Assembly (NCBI GenBank): GCA_900074745.1
Contig: LT598463.1
Location: forward strand, 718,996 to 782,995
Direction of reading: 5' to 3'
DNA: 64,000 nt
DNA from: Lachancea mirantina
Lineage: Eukaryota > Ascomycota > Saccharomycetes > Saccharomycetales > Saccharomycetaceae
This document shows, piece by piece, positions 50,444 through 59,821 of the stretch (position 1 is its first letter; every line of letters starts with the position of its first letter). Position numbers and translations under genes: made by a program. The notes under the pieces were generated by a model, which worked only from the letters and a program-made list of their open reading frames with translations, was not told where the DNA came from and did not search any database.

Positions 50444-52885
50444 ATGTTCTGGTCTTCCAAATCTTCAATCTCGTCAAATTACTCTTACTCGTCATCTCCA
50501 ACGTTTAGTGCTGAGCCATGGAGCGTACACACCGGGAGACCCAAAAACAATGCAGCTAAGTCATCGGCATCCAGGGTATCGGTATTCATCTTTGATAAGA
50601 AACAATTTGAAAGCACGCTTCTTAGTACGGGTGCTATCAGATCCAAGACGTCAGCAAAGGACAAGAAAATTATTCAGAGTGCTTATGAATCCTTAAAAAC
50701 GCAGGTCAACAATTTGATGAAGCTCAAACATCCAAATGTGTTGACCATCATAGAACCGCTCGAAGAACACAGCAAAAATTTCATTTTTGTGAGCGAGTAC
50801 GTCAGTGGGTGTGTAGACTCGATATTTGGCTGCGAGTTGACTCAAGAGTTGGATTTCATGCGTAACGCTGCGGATGCGGACAAAATTGTCACTAAGCGGG
50901 GCATATTACAGATTTGCCAAGCCCTGGATTTTCTGCACAATAGAGCATCCTGTGTTTTACTAGATTTGCAACCACGCTCCATACTTATCAATGGAGACTC
51001 GGATTGGCAAATTTTTGGATTGGGTCATGTCAGTAAACTTCCACAAGGCACAAATACGGGCGAATATTACGCGAATTTCGATGCCCAACTTCCAGCATTC
51101 TTGCATGTTCCACTCAACTACAGTGCGCCAGAATTGATTTTGGAAAATACGCTTTCACCGAAAAATGATTATTTTTCACTTGGGCTTCTAATCTACTTTC
51201 TGTACACGAGCAAACATCTGTTCAATTGCCAGGACTATGCAGAAGACTACAGACGTGAATACAAGAAATATGAAAATCAACTGATGCGATTAACAATAGA
51301 TGGTATTTTTTCCAAAGTCCCGGACACGCTTAGATATTCGCTATCCAAGCTCATGAACAGAGATATCTTCTCCAGGTTCGACGACATCAATGAACTGCTG
51401 GAAACCGAGTTCTTTCAAGACCCACTCCTTAAAACTCTCACTTTCTTAGATGATATGCCAACTAAGAGTGATCAAGAGATAAGTGTATTTTTAAAGGGTC
51501 TATCGGAGCTACTGTCTCAATTTCCAAGTGCTCTTCTTCAGAGGAAATTTATGCCGATTTTGTTGAATCTATTAGATCGAATGTGTTCAACCAAAGGATC
51601 TGTCTCCGAAAGTCTCGGAAGTTGTTTGGATGTCATAATAAAGATAGGCTCTGGAGTCTCGCAGCTCACTTTCCATGAGGCGATTTATCCACATCTGATT
51701 GCAAAGGCAAATTTCCCTATCCTTTTAGCTTCCGCGACCGACTATTTCATAGAAAACCTTCAAATTTTGAAGGACAAAACAAAACCAGAACCCTTTGCCG
51801 AAGAAATTTTGAAGCCCCTTTGCACCTACACCCTATCAACTTTAAATGGTGAGTCCGCCGTCAATACCCAGGAAGCTCTAATTTCAAAGTTGAAAATCTG
51901 CTTAGATGCCTTAGACTACTCCACTGTTAAGCAATTTCTGTTTCCCCTGCTTTCTCAACTCTTCATGAAGACAACGAGTTCATCTATAAAGAGTTCCTGT
52001 ATCAAGAGCTTTGAATTGCTCATAGATGAAAAGCTTGCTGATAAATTTACGTGTACTGAAAATATGCTCCCACTATTCAAATCTATGAAGACACGCGATC
52101 CTAGAATTCTCATGACATGCCTTGGGCTTTTTCGAAAATTCCCAACCCTAACTGATGACGAGAACGTTCTCGTAGCCGAACTACTGCCATTATTATGGGA
52201 CTTTTCCCTTGCGATGTCATTACGACCTTCTCAATATGCAGAGTTTACCGATGTCATCAATAAAATATCATCAAAGGTGCAAAAATCACACATGGAAAAG
52301 GTCAAGGCCTCTAATGGTCTCCGCACAGCGGCAGAAGAAGCGAGTTTTGCAAACGTAATAGAGAAGCCTGTCAAGAAAAAAGAGGACTTGGAGACCTTGA
52401 CAGCACACAGTATCAGCGCGACTGTCATGCAGCCCAAACCGCCAACCCGAGCTAGAAATGTAAGCCGCGAAGACAAATCTTTACGTGCTGAGAACCCGAC
52501 AGTACGACCAGTGGTAGACAAATTCGTGGCCCCACGGACATCAGAACCGGTTTCAAAACCTCTAGTGCTAATGAAAGGAGTTTCGCAGAAAAATCAAGCC
52601 GAACCACTTAAGCCTACCAAGAGAACCAATCAAAATTCTTTAGGTTCGAGGCCGTCCGCAATTCGTTCGCTACCAGCAGGAGGGCCTAAGACTACTAGGA
52701 AACCAGCGATAGTGCACTCAGATGACGATTTTGACGAATTCGTCTCGTCAACGCCGACACCACCACCAGCACCGGGAAATACCACCCCATCGGCATCTCC
52801 GTCAATGTCATTTCCACCCGGTTTTTCCATGGCAATACAACCACAGGCTCGGAAACCAGCGAATTCGAACTCTAGTCTTTTATGA
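50444..52885 (+). CDS. SCY1: Scy1, SCYL-family pseudokinase
   Basis: 813 residues (804 in S. cerevisiae). A kinase-like domain occupies ~25-300 but is degenerate. The catalytic loop reads VLLDLQPRSILING where HRD would be, and the DFG position reads IFGLG, so it is predicted inactive. HEAT-like helical repeats follow (~320-600), then a disordered, Pro/Ser-rich tail containing basic and acidic clusters (DDDFDEF). Scyl proteins act in clathrin and Golgi-endosome traffic; yeast Scy1 is less well defined. The start is the first in-frame ATG. Its order relative to MIY1, the FHA protein and MPC1 is that of YGL083W-YGL080W. Confidence 0.94.
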   Translation: MFWSSKSSISSNYSYSSSPTFSAEPWSVHTGRPKNNAAKSSASRVSVFIFDKKQFESTLLSTGAIRSKTSAKDKKIIQSAYESLKTQVNNLMKLKHPNVLTIIEPLEEHSKNFIFVSEYVSGCVDSIFGCELTQELDFMRNAADADKIVTKRGILQICQALDFLHNRASCVLLDLQPRSILINGDSDWQIFGLGHVSKLPQGTNTGEYYANFDAQLPAFLHVPLNYSAPELILENTLSPKNDYFSLGLLIYFLYTSKHLFNCQDYAEDYRREYKKYENQLMRLTIDGIFSKVPDTLRYSLSKLMNRDIFSRFDDINELLETEFFQDPLLKTLTFLDDMPTKSDQEISVFLKGLSELLSQFPSALLQRKFMPILLNLLDRMCSTKGSVSESLGSCLDVIIKIGSGVSQLTFHEAIYPHLIAKANFPILLASATDYFIENLQILKDKTKPEPFAEEILKPLCTYTLSTLNGESAVNTQEALISKLKICLDALDYSTVKQFLFPLLSQLFMKTTSSSIKSSCIKSFELLIDEKLADKFTCTENMLPLFKSMKTRDPRILMTCLGLFRKFPTLTDDENVLVAELLPLLWDFSLAMSLRPSQYAEFTDVINKISSKVQKSHMEKVKASNGLRTAAEEASFANVIEKPVKKKEDLETLTAHSISATVMQPKPPTRARNVSREDKSLRAENPTVRPVVDKFVAPRTSEPVSKPLVLMKGVSQKNQAEPLKPTKRTNQNSLGSRPSAIRSLPAGGPKTTRKPAIVHSDDDFDEFVSSTPTPPPAPGNTTPSASPSMSFPPGFSMAIQPQARKPANSNSSLL

Positions 52886-53518
52886 AGCCAAGGAAACTTA
52901 AACTCGCAAGAGTTTATGTAATTACTCAAGCGGATGCATTTACGCGGGCGACTCCTACTGCAAGGCTACTCTACTGCAAGGCTACTCTACTGCGTTATTG
53001 AATTTCTTCGTCCAGGATCAAGCAGACTTTCCAGTTTTCGACACAAGGAAGGACCTTCACATATCACATAATAACAAGATAATACAAAAAAAACCGTGGT
53101 TCCCCAGAAGAGCCATCACACACTAAGCAACTGCTCCTATTCTCGAGCAGATCCCGTAGTCACAGTACTGGCTTCTGGCTTCATCAACCTCCTTATCGGT
53201 GTTATATATCATAATCCTCTATCATCACTATCGACGAACCTATTGGAGTTCGGATTTCTGGGTTTTTTAAGACCGGTAAATCCTAAAAGCGAGAAAAATC
53301 TTGATGACTTGCGGAGTTAAAAATCTCTTCTCAACCGGCAAACCATCACAACAACAAGCAAAGGCATCACAAGCTATACTTTGGATCGGAGATAGAGAAA
53401 AAGCTTGACGGTTATTTATTTATTTCTAGCTCGTCTTAGATCCAGGTTTTGCGTTCTTTCAACTTTTTACTTGACGATAATATCAGATTTTACTCCACAC
53501 ATCACTCAAGGGCCTACA
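52886..53518. other. Intergenic region SCY1-COA2
   Basis: 633 bases. A short 16-bp tandem repeat lies at 52955-52994 in the SCY1 3' flank; a 74-codon frame from a non-ATG codon near 53096 shows no domain. Otherwise nothing recognised. Confidence 0.5.
52955..52994 (+). repeat. 16-bp tandem repeat, 2.5 copies
   Basis: Two exact head-to-tail copies of CTACTGCAAGGCTACT and half of a third, just downstream of SCY1. Exactness suggests a recent duplication. Confidence 0.9.
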
Positions 53519-53740
53519 ATGAGAGCTGCTACAAGAGTCAACGTTACAAACAAACTGTTTTTCACTACTTTCCTGGTAGCATTTTCCTCCGTTGCCTTGG
53601 GTTCATTTTTACCTTGCCCGGCCCACGCAGTGGATTCAGATGCACCAGCGCACCAGGACAGCAGGGACCCGAGAGACCCCAGAGACCCTAGGAACCTCAG
53701 GGACAAAAGACATGAGGCCTTGCATAAGCGAAACACCTGA
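53519..53740 (+). CDS. COA2: Coa2-like cytochrome c oxidase assembly factor (73 residues)
   Basis: A short ORF from the ATG at 53519. One hydrophobic segment (~12-28, LFFTTFLVAFSSVALGSF) is preceded by a basic N-terminus and followed by LPCPAHAVDSD. The tail is charged, with DPRDPRDPRN repeats. I identify it mainly by position: in S. cerevisiae COA2 (YPL189C-A, 68 aa) lies just beyond NAB3 (YPL190C) on the same strand, and here it is immediately upstream of NAB3 in the same relative order. Size and single-helix mitochondrial architecture agree. Coa2 assists Cox1 maturation in the inner membrane. The sequence resemblance is from memory only. Confidence 0.75.
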   Translation: MRAATRVNVTNKLFFTTFLVAFSSVALGSFLPCPAHAVDSDAPAHQDSRDPRDPRDPRNLRDKRHEALHKRNT

Positions 53741-54262
53741 TTTTGAATATTCACTGCTGGCCAGTTGTACACTACGATCACCAAGCACCAGTTTGTGTGT
53801 AAAGATGTGACAAATGATTCAGAAACTGCATTACGACCCCGAAACGGACACGATGTTCCTTTGCTGGTATAAAGGTAAAGGGATACACGCGTATTGAGGA
53901 ACGCCAACAAGTGTCTTAAGCTCGGAACTGCGTCGACCTCACTCCGGGACTACATCATCTATATCTATTCGCTAATAATCTCTGTTTATAGGATCACACT
54001 ACAAAAATATTGTGCATAAAATCTACCAAACCATGAGGAACTTTGAGGAATGTTACAGGAGCACTGTCTTAGGGCGCTTGGAAATTCAGCGATCAAGCTA
54101 TCAACTGGCTCATCCTCTTATACCAAATAGCTCTACGACATAATCTGTTTGCTTTGCTTGTATTACCCGGATTTAACCGCTACTAAGTTCATCAAGTTCA
54201 TCTTTCAGCAAAGTTGTCATAATTAATATCGTCAACCTTGGTACGTTAATCAAGGACAAATC
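53741..54262. other. Intergenic region COA2-NAB3
   Basis: 522 AT-rich bases with the NAB3 promoter; nothing else recognised. Confidence 0.5.
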
Positions 54263-56587
54263 ATGCCAGAAGGAGACCAAATCCTGGAGTCAGCCCCAGG
54301 TGCAGATATCGGTCATGCTCAAGAACCTGATATGGCTCAAAATTGGGATTTGAGCGAGCAAAAACCAGGCGGAACGGTCGATGATGCTGTTTCGCATGAG
54401 GAAGAACTTATCTCCTCTAATAAACAAGAGGAGCAAGACTCGAACGGCGTAGACTATAGTGATGATGAATCTCATGGAGGTCGTGAAGAGAATGAAAATG
54501 TTACGGAGCAAGTTGACCAAGAGCAAGAGGAGGTCAATTTGTCCGACAACGAAGTTGTTAATGGACAAAATATACAGGTACAGGAAGAAGTGGATGAACA
54601 AGCTGAATTAGTCAGAGAAGTTGGAAGCGTGCCTGAAGATCCATCGCAATCGAACAGCTCTTCGCTTGACAACGGAGAAGAAAGTTTGGAAGCTACAGGG
54701 GATACAGAAGATCAAGGTGATGATCAAGCCGCTGCGAACCACGAAGGCAACAAGGTTGAGGAGGCCGTCGAAAACAACTCAGAGGAAGCTGCTGCTGATC
54801 TGCAGCCTACAGAAAGAGAAGCGGAGGTGCACCAGGCTAGTGTGGAACAAAGCGAAGAATCTTCTGAACCTGCCTCCTCAAAGGATCCTCTTCCTGGGTT
54901 TGACGTTTCCTCGCATACGTCGCAAGATGAAAATATAAATTATGAACTACTCCAAAAACAGGTGAATTATGTTATGAGAAGTAACCTCCTGAGTTTGCCG
55001 GAGTTTCGCGAGCTGAGTGACAGCGATAAGATCAATGCTATCCTAAATTTGATTGACTCAGTCCCAGAAATTGCCATGTCGAATGCTACTCCGGAAGCCT
55101 CTGGCGCCCCAAGTTTGGATCAAGCAAGTGAAAACGCGAGACCTGATCTCAATCAAAACATGAATGGAGTCGAACGTAAACGTTACAGCGAGTATCTGAG
55201 AGGAGAAAACCGTATCACCGAAATTCAAAACATTCCGCCAAAATCGCGACTTTTCATTGGTAACCTGCCTTTGAAGAACGTCGCAAAGGAAGATTTGTTC
55301 AGAATTTTCTCCCCCTACGGTCACATCTATCAAATCAATATCAAGAATGCTTTCGGTTTTATACAATACGATAATCCGCAATCGGTAAGAAATGCCATAG
55401 CAGGCGAATCGAGACATTTAAATTTCGGCAAGAAGCTTATTTTGGAAATCTCCTCTTCGAATAGCCGTCCTCAGTATGACCATGGTGACCATGGAACAAA
55501 CAGCAGCTCGACTTTCATATCATCATCCAAGAGACCCTTCGATGAAGAAGAAGAGGAAGATATCTATAGTGACAGCAGCTATAAAAGAGGAAAAAGACGG
55601 GTTCCCGAGTGCCAGATTTACGTCAAGCGTACTGCAGACCGCTCCTATGCTACAGAAGTTTTCAACAAATTTAGGGCTAGCACCGGTTTGGAAACTGATA
55701 TGACATTTCTCAAGCCACGGATGGAACTTAGAAAAATGATTAATGAAGCCGCTTATGAAGGTGTTTGGGGTGTTGTTCTTGTCAATAAAACCAGGAATTT
55801 AGACATTCAAACTTTCTACAAAGGAACCCAGGGAGAGACGAAATTTGATGAGTATGTAAGCGTGTCTTGCGAAGATGCCATCGCCATTTACAATAATATG
55901 AAAAATGGCAGGAGACGAGACTCTGGACAGGTTCAACCAAATGCTTTCCCTCCACAGCACCAACAACCGCAACAATTCTATGGGAATTACGGTATGCCCA
56001 ACCCTTCAATGTCTCCGCCAGTCCAGGGAGCACCAGCTCCACCTTTCATGCAACCAGCGTGTGGTGCTCCACCTCCTCCTGGTCCTCAGAGCTATGCTGG
56101 CGCACCTATTCCACAAGGGTATGCGGGTTATCCTCCTCAGGCTAGTGCTGCTCCTCTTATGTCACCTCCTATGGCCGCCGCTCCAGTCCCCAACCCACAA
56201 CTAGATCAGCAGCAGCTCTTGTCTGCCCTTCAGAACTTGCCCTCGAACGTAGTTTCTGGCCTTCTTTCCATGGCGCATCAGCAGCCCAACCATCAACAAC
56301 AGCTCTTAGGCATCATACAATCGATGCAACCTCAAGCACAACAACATCCCATCCCTCACGGGTCGCCTCCAGCGCCATCATCTTATCAAAACTATCCCCA
56401 GGTTCCATTGCAATCGCCAAATCAATTTAATGTCGCTCCAGCGCATGTGCCAAAACAACAGCCTGAACAACGTCAGCCACCGCAGCAGCCACCACAACAG
56501 CAGCATCCTGCCTCTCGTGAACCTACGTCCGGAAACAATAACGTTCAAAGTTTACTAGACAGCCTGGCACAGCTGCAACAAAAATGA
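54263..56587 (+). CDS. NAB3: Nab3, RNA-binding subunit of the Nrd1-Nab3-Sen1 termination complex
   Basis: 774 residues (802 in S. cerevisiae). Residues 1-~225 are strongly acidic (Glu, Asp, Gln). A single RRM covers ~328-400, with RNP2 LFIGNL and RNP1 in NAFGFIQY. KSRLFIGNLPLKNVAKEDLF is very close to yeast Nab3. A conserved domain follows (~455-550: PECQIYVKRTADRSYATEVF, AYEGVWGVVLVNKTRNLD). The last ~215 residues are a Pro/Gln-rich prion-like region ending in a conserved helix (LLDSLAQLQQK) that oligomerises. It recognises UCUU in nascent non-coding RNAs in the nucleus. Confidence 0.97.
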   Translation: MPEGDQILESAPGADIGHAQEPDMAQNWDLSEQKPGGTVDDAVSHEEELISSNKQEEQDSNGVDYSDDESHGGREENENVTEQVDQEQEEVNLSDNEVVNGQNIQVQEEVDEQAELVREVGSVPEDPSQSNSSSLDNGEESLEATGDTEDQGDDQAAANHEGNKVEEAVENNSEEAAADLQPTEREAEVHQASVEQSEESSEPASSKDPLPGFDVSSHTSQDENINYELLQKQVNYVMRSNLLSLPEFRELSDSDKINAILNLIDSVPEIAMSNATPEASGAPSLDQASENARPDLNQNMNGVERKRYSEYLRGENRITEIQNIPPKSRLFIGNLPLKNVAKEDLFRIFSPYGHIYQINIKNAFGFIQYDNPQSVRNAIAGESRHLNFGKKLILEISSSNSRPQYDHGDHGTNSSSTFISSSKRPFDEEEEEDIYSDSSYKRGKRRVPECQIYVKRTADRSYATEVFNKFRASTGLETDMTFLKPRMELRKMINEAAYEGVWGVVLVNKTRNLDIQTFYKGTQGETKFDEYVSVSCEDAIAIYNNMKNGRRRDSGQVQPNAFPPQHQQPQQFYGNYGMPNPSMSPPVQGAPAPPFMQPACGAPPPPGPQSYAGAPIPQGYAGYPPQASAAPLMSPPMAAAPVPNPQLDQQQLLSALQNLPSNVVSGLLSMAHQQPNHQQQLLGIIQSMQPQAQQHPIPHGSPPAPSSYQNYPQVPLQSPNQFNVAPAHVPKQQPEQRQPPQQPPQQQHPASREPTSGNNNVQSLLDSLAQLQQK

Positions 56588-57881
56588 TGTCTTGGAAGTA
56601 AAGCACATACTCTTCATCTTGTAAATCATACATGAGACACCCAAGTCCTCCACGGCATCGCTTCGTATTGGGTCATAGGCTCGACTCTCCTGATTCTCCA
56701 CGATTCTCCACTCTCTACAAGTAAATGCTATAAACAAGCTCTTGATAATTAACTCTTCGTCTCGTCAGAGTTTTTCAAGCTTTAACTGTCCATCTGAGTT
56801 GGTAGCAGAAAGTCGACTAATTGATTTCTGAAAAAGTAACCTCGATCTACAAAAAATGACTCATAATAAGTGTAAAGCTCTACAGAATTTGATAAGTGTG
56901 TAGCATCACAAGCATTCTTCGTGACTAGACGCTCAGATTGGCTTTGGAGCTCAATGTGCAGGTCGCTGTTGCCACTTAAGTAAACCACGTGGTATGAGCG
57001 ACAGTTTTCGTCAAAGAGGGTTTTCCAGTAACGAAGTCCATACCATCAACTACCAAGAGGCTTCGAAAGCCCATCAAATGGCATGTTGAGGTACGTCCGT
57101 TCTAACATGTTGCTTCTCTTAGACTCTGATCAGGAAATTACCCCCAACATAGAGTCACCGAATGCAATTGTCCTGATAAGAGACGCCAAAAATCAGCCAA
57201 CGGTAAAAGATGCACAGCATACTCTTACAAGTCAAGATTTTCCTGTATTTGCAACACAACAATTTAAGTCTCAATAAGCTGGTTTGGTGTTTTTTGCATT
57301 GACTAGCAAAGTCAGGGACTGCGATAATATGCATGTATGCCGTCGAAGACTTAATTAGTAAAATTGGAATTGACCCTCTACTCCCACGGTCTCCATATAT
57401 CTCCATATTTAGTTTTTCTTTTAGCCTTTTTCTGGTATATTTTGTCTGGTTATATCTCAATTTCCATTTATTGGCTATAAGTCTACTACTATACACTTCT
57501 GAAACCCGAGGCAAGAACTAAGACCAATAAGCTGCACTACTATACTATAATTCTCTGAAAAGCGGAAAAAGGGACATCGAAGGGCGTTAACATGGTATTT
57601 AAACCAGAATTCCTGGAAAAATCATCAGACAAGAACAAAAGCAAAAACCATTAGTCCTATGTTTCAAAAAGAAGGGGATCAAGTTCTTATATTGAACAGT
57701 ATACTTTTACAATTCGTCGACATCAGAAAGGCTTATCGCTTCTCTTGCTTTCGAGAATGAGCGAAAGCTCAGTGTCGAGCATGTCGTTCATAGCGACGAA
57801 GGTTAAACAAGACATAGGGTATTAAGGCACCGGAACTCGGTTCTAACAAGACGAGCTTTTGATAGAACTCTAAAGTCCAGA
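56588..57881. other. 1.3-kb intergenic region NAB3-MIY1
   Basis: Two short overlapping ATG frames occur at 56994-57089 (31 codons) and 57083-57277 (64 codons), with GTACGT and TTCTAAC between them. The geometry does not make a valid yeast intron. No known gene is expected here in either S. cerevisiae block. The rest is AT-rich with nothing recognised. Confidence 0.45.
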
Positions 57882-58997
57882 ATGTCGATTAGTTTCGAGG
57901 TTAAGCGAGTTGAAGTCAATGGCTATCCGGCCAGAATACTGCTACAGAATGAGAATGGGCCCTGTGCATTGCTTGCAATGTGTAACGTTCTGCTGTTATC
58001 ACCGCAACATAAGAGACAGGCTCGAGACCTAATTGAGCTTGTCGATAGACAAGATACCGTAACTCTAAATGAATTGAACACTGTTCTTGCCAATATTGCT
58101 GTGCAGAATACGCAAGGTGAGCATTCGGACGTGAACCATCTTTTGCAGTTGCTACCGCAACTGCACACAGGCCTCAGCATCGACCCAGTTTTTAACGGGT
58201 CGTTCTCCGACGGCGAAGAAATGTCACTTTTCAGAATCTTCAATGTGAGTATTGTTCACGGCTGGATTGCAGACATGCACCACGATCCAGACCAGTATGG
58301 ACACGTTGCGGGTTACTCTTACGAAAGCGCTCAAAAGAGGCTAGTTGAGGCGTATGAGATTCAACACGGTCAACCCGGTAGTGCAAGCGTTACGCAAAAC
58401 CATGCCATTCTGGAAGATGCGAACTACATAAAGGCGTTTTTGGCGCGCTCAGCAACTCAACTGACTGACTATGGCCTTGTGCATCTAAAAGAAGTGCTCC
58501 TGGAAAAATCGTACGCTATTCTCTTCCGAAACGACCATTTCTCAACGATAATCAAGAGCAACGGCGAATTGTTCTTGCTTGTCACTGACCAAGGGTTTCG
58601 CTCGAGCCCAGATATTGTTTGGCAGTCTTTAAAGTCTGTCAATGGATCCCAGGACACATTCTACACGGGCGATTTTATTTCAGCATCTTTGCAGAAGGCG
58701 GGTACTCAGACGTCTTACCGGACTCAGGGCGCATCGCAACATGGATCCAACCCGTTTTTGGACCCGCAGGACACGCGATCCAGCCCGCGAGGCAATGAGT
58801 ACATGACTGACGAGGAACTCGCGCGTCAATTGCAGGAACAGGAAGACGCACGGGTGGCTCGTAGCATGCAAAGAGGCTATACGGGACGCCGTGGAACCGC
58901 TGATGAGGCGGAGCCATCCAACTCGAAATCCAAGAAAAAGAGTAGAAAAACGGGTCGCAAGAGAGACAAGCTGAAGAAAAGCTGTACAATTATGTGA
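57882..58997 (+). CDS. MIY1: Miy1, MINDY-family K48 deubiquitinase
   Basis: 371 residues (381 in S. cerevisiae YGL082W). The MINDY catalytic core begins LQNENGPCALLAMCNVLLL with the catalytic Cys at residue 28. The catalytic His lies in FRNDHFSTIIKSNGELFLL near ~225, followed by LVTDQGF. A ubiquitin-interacting-like acidic helix (DEELARQLQEQEDARVARSM) sits near ~312-330. A Lys/Arg-rich segment precedes the C-terminal CTIM, a CaaX box whose Met favours farnesylation, so membrane attachment is likely. It trims K48-linked ubiquitin chains. NAB3 upstream matches the paralog YPL191C, and the FHA gene downstream matches YGL082W. Confidence 0.94.
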   Translation: MSISFEVKRVEVNGYPARILLQNENGPCALLAMCNVLLLSPQHKRQARDLIELVDRQDTVTLNELNTVLANIAVQNTQGEHSDVNHLLQLLPQLHTGLSIDPVFNGSFSDGEEMSLFRIFNVSIVHGWIADMHHDPDQYGHVAGYSYESAQKRLVEAYEIQHGQPGSASVTQNHAILEDANYIKAFLARSATQLTDYGLVHLKEVLLEKSYAILFRNDHFSTIIKSNGELFLLVTDQGFRSSPDIVWQSLKSVNGSQDTFYTGDFISASLQKAGTQTSYRTQGASQHGSNPFLDPQDTRSSPRGNEYMTDEELARQLQEQEDARVARSMQRGYTGRRGTADEAEPSNSKSKKKSRKTGRKRDKLKKSCTIM

Positions 58998-59821
58998 TTG
59001 CCTGGAGGCAATTTCACTTATATTTAGTTGCGACCCAGAATTGATGGTTAAAATACTAATGAATCAGTGCGTTTTTTGGAATCGTGTGTTACAGCAAAAG
59101 CTCTATGTTACAAAGGGAGGAAGAGGCCAGAGAAACGATTAAGCTCTAGGTTGCAGCTTTGGTCGGAAGTGTCGAAAATTATGACCTCTTTCTTGTAAGA
59201 CAGAGACACACCTACAAGTGGAGAGAAGAGACTTTCGAAAGGGACGTTCAAGCGTCAGAAAGAGTTTATTGCCTCCAAAAACTTTTCAGAGCTTTCTTCA
59301 GACAAATCAGCAGAGTGTATGCCATGTGTGAAGCTTGTTTTATCCTGCACGTCTTGCATTTTCTTGTCAGCATTGATCGCGAATCTGCTTCCATGCTGCG
59401 GCAAGTTTAGCGCTCTAGTGGTATCCGCCTCGTGGGCGGATTGTGTCGTTCGTGGCTGAAAATGTCGCTTGATCCAACCATCTTGACTCGGTCTTTTGTT
59501 CAAAAATTCGGCGTAGACATACAAAAAAGTTCAAGTTCCCTACTAAAGCCCAGAGAAAGTGACAATTGGAGCCTCATTTTAACTAATAAAGCCCCCAAGG
59601 AATCTCACAATCGCTAGACAATGGCTATTTGATGCCTCGACGGTTTTCAGCTGAACTCATAATCTACTCATTTCGTAGGTACTGATATATAACGTGATAT
59701 TAGTGAAAAGTGATCTGATAAATCCCTAGAATTGATTCAGGGGATGAAGATAAGGGCTATATAAGGCAAGGAGGTTCTGACAGCAGCAGCACAAGATGAA
59801 CAGCTTATGTGATGAGCATTT
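58998..59821. other. Intergenic region MIY1 to the FHA-domain gene
   Basis: 824 bases. A short tRNA-like motif (TAGTGGTATC followed by a CCGCC/GGCGG hairpin near 59415-59445) is present without a box B, so it is not a tRNA gene. Nothing else recognised. Confidence 0.5.

Noticed and set aside
56992-57121. A 130-base intron from GTATGA to CTCTTAG upstream of the 64-codon frame
   Set aside because: The upstream exon in the required phase meets a stop and has no ATG.
59412-59450. tRNA-like motif (TAGTGGTATC plus CCGCC/GGCGG hairpin)
   Set aside because: No box B (GGTTCGANTCC) and no acceptor stem; the resemblance is limited to a D-arm-like run.
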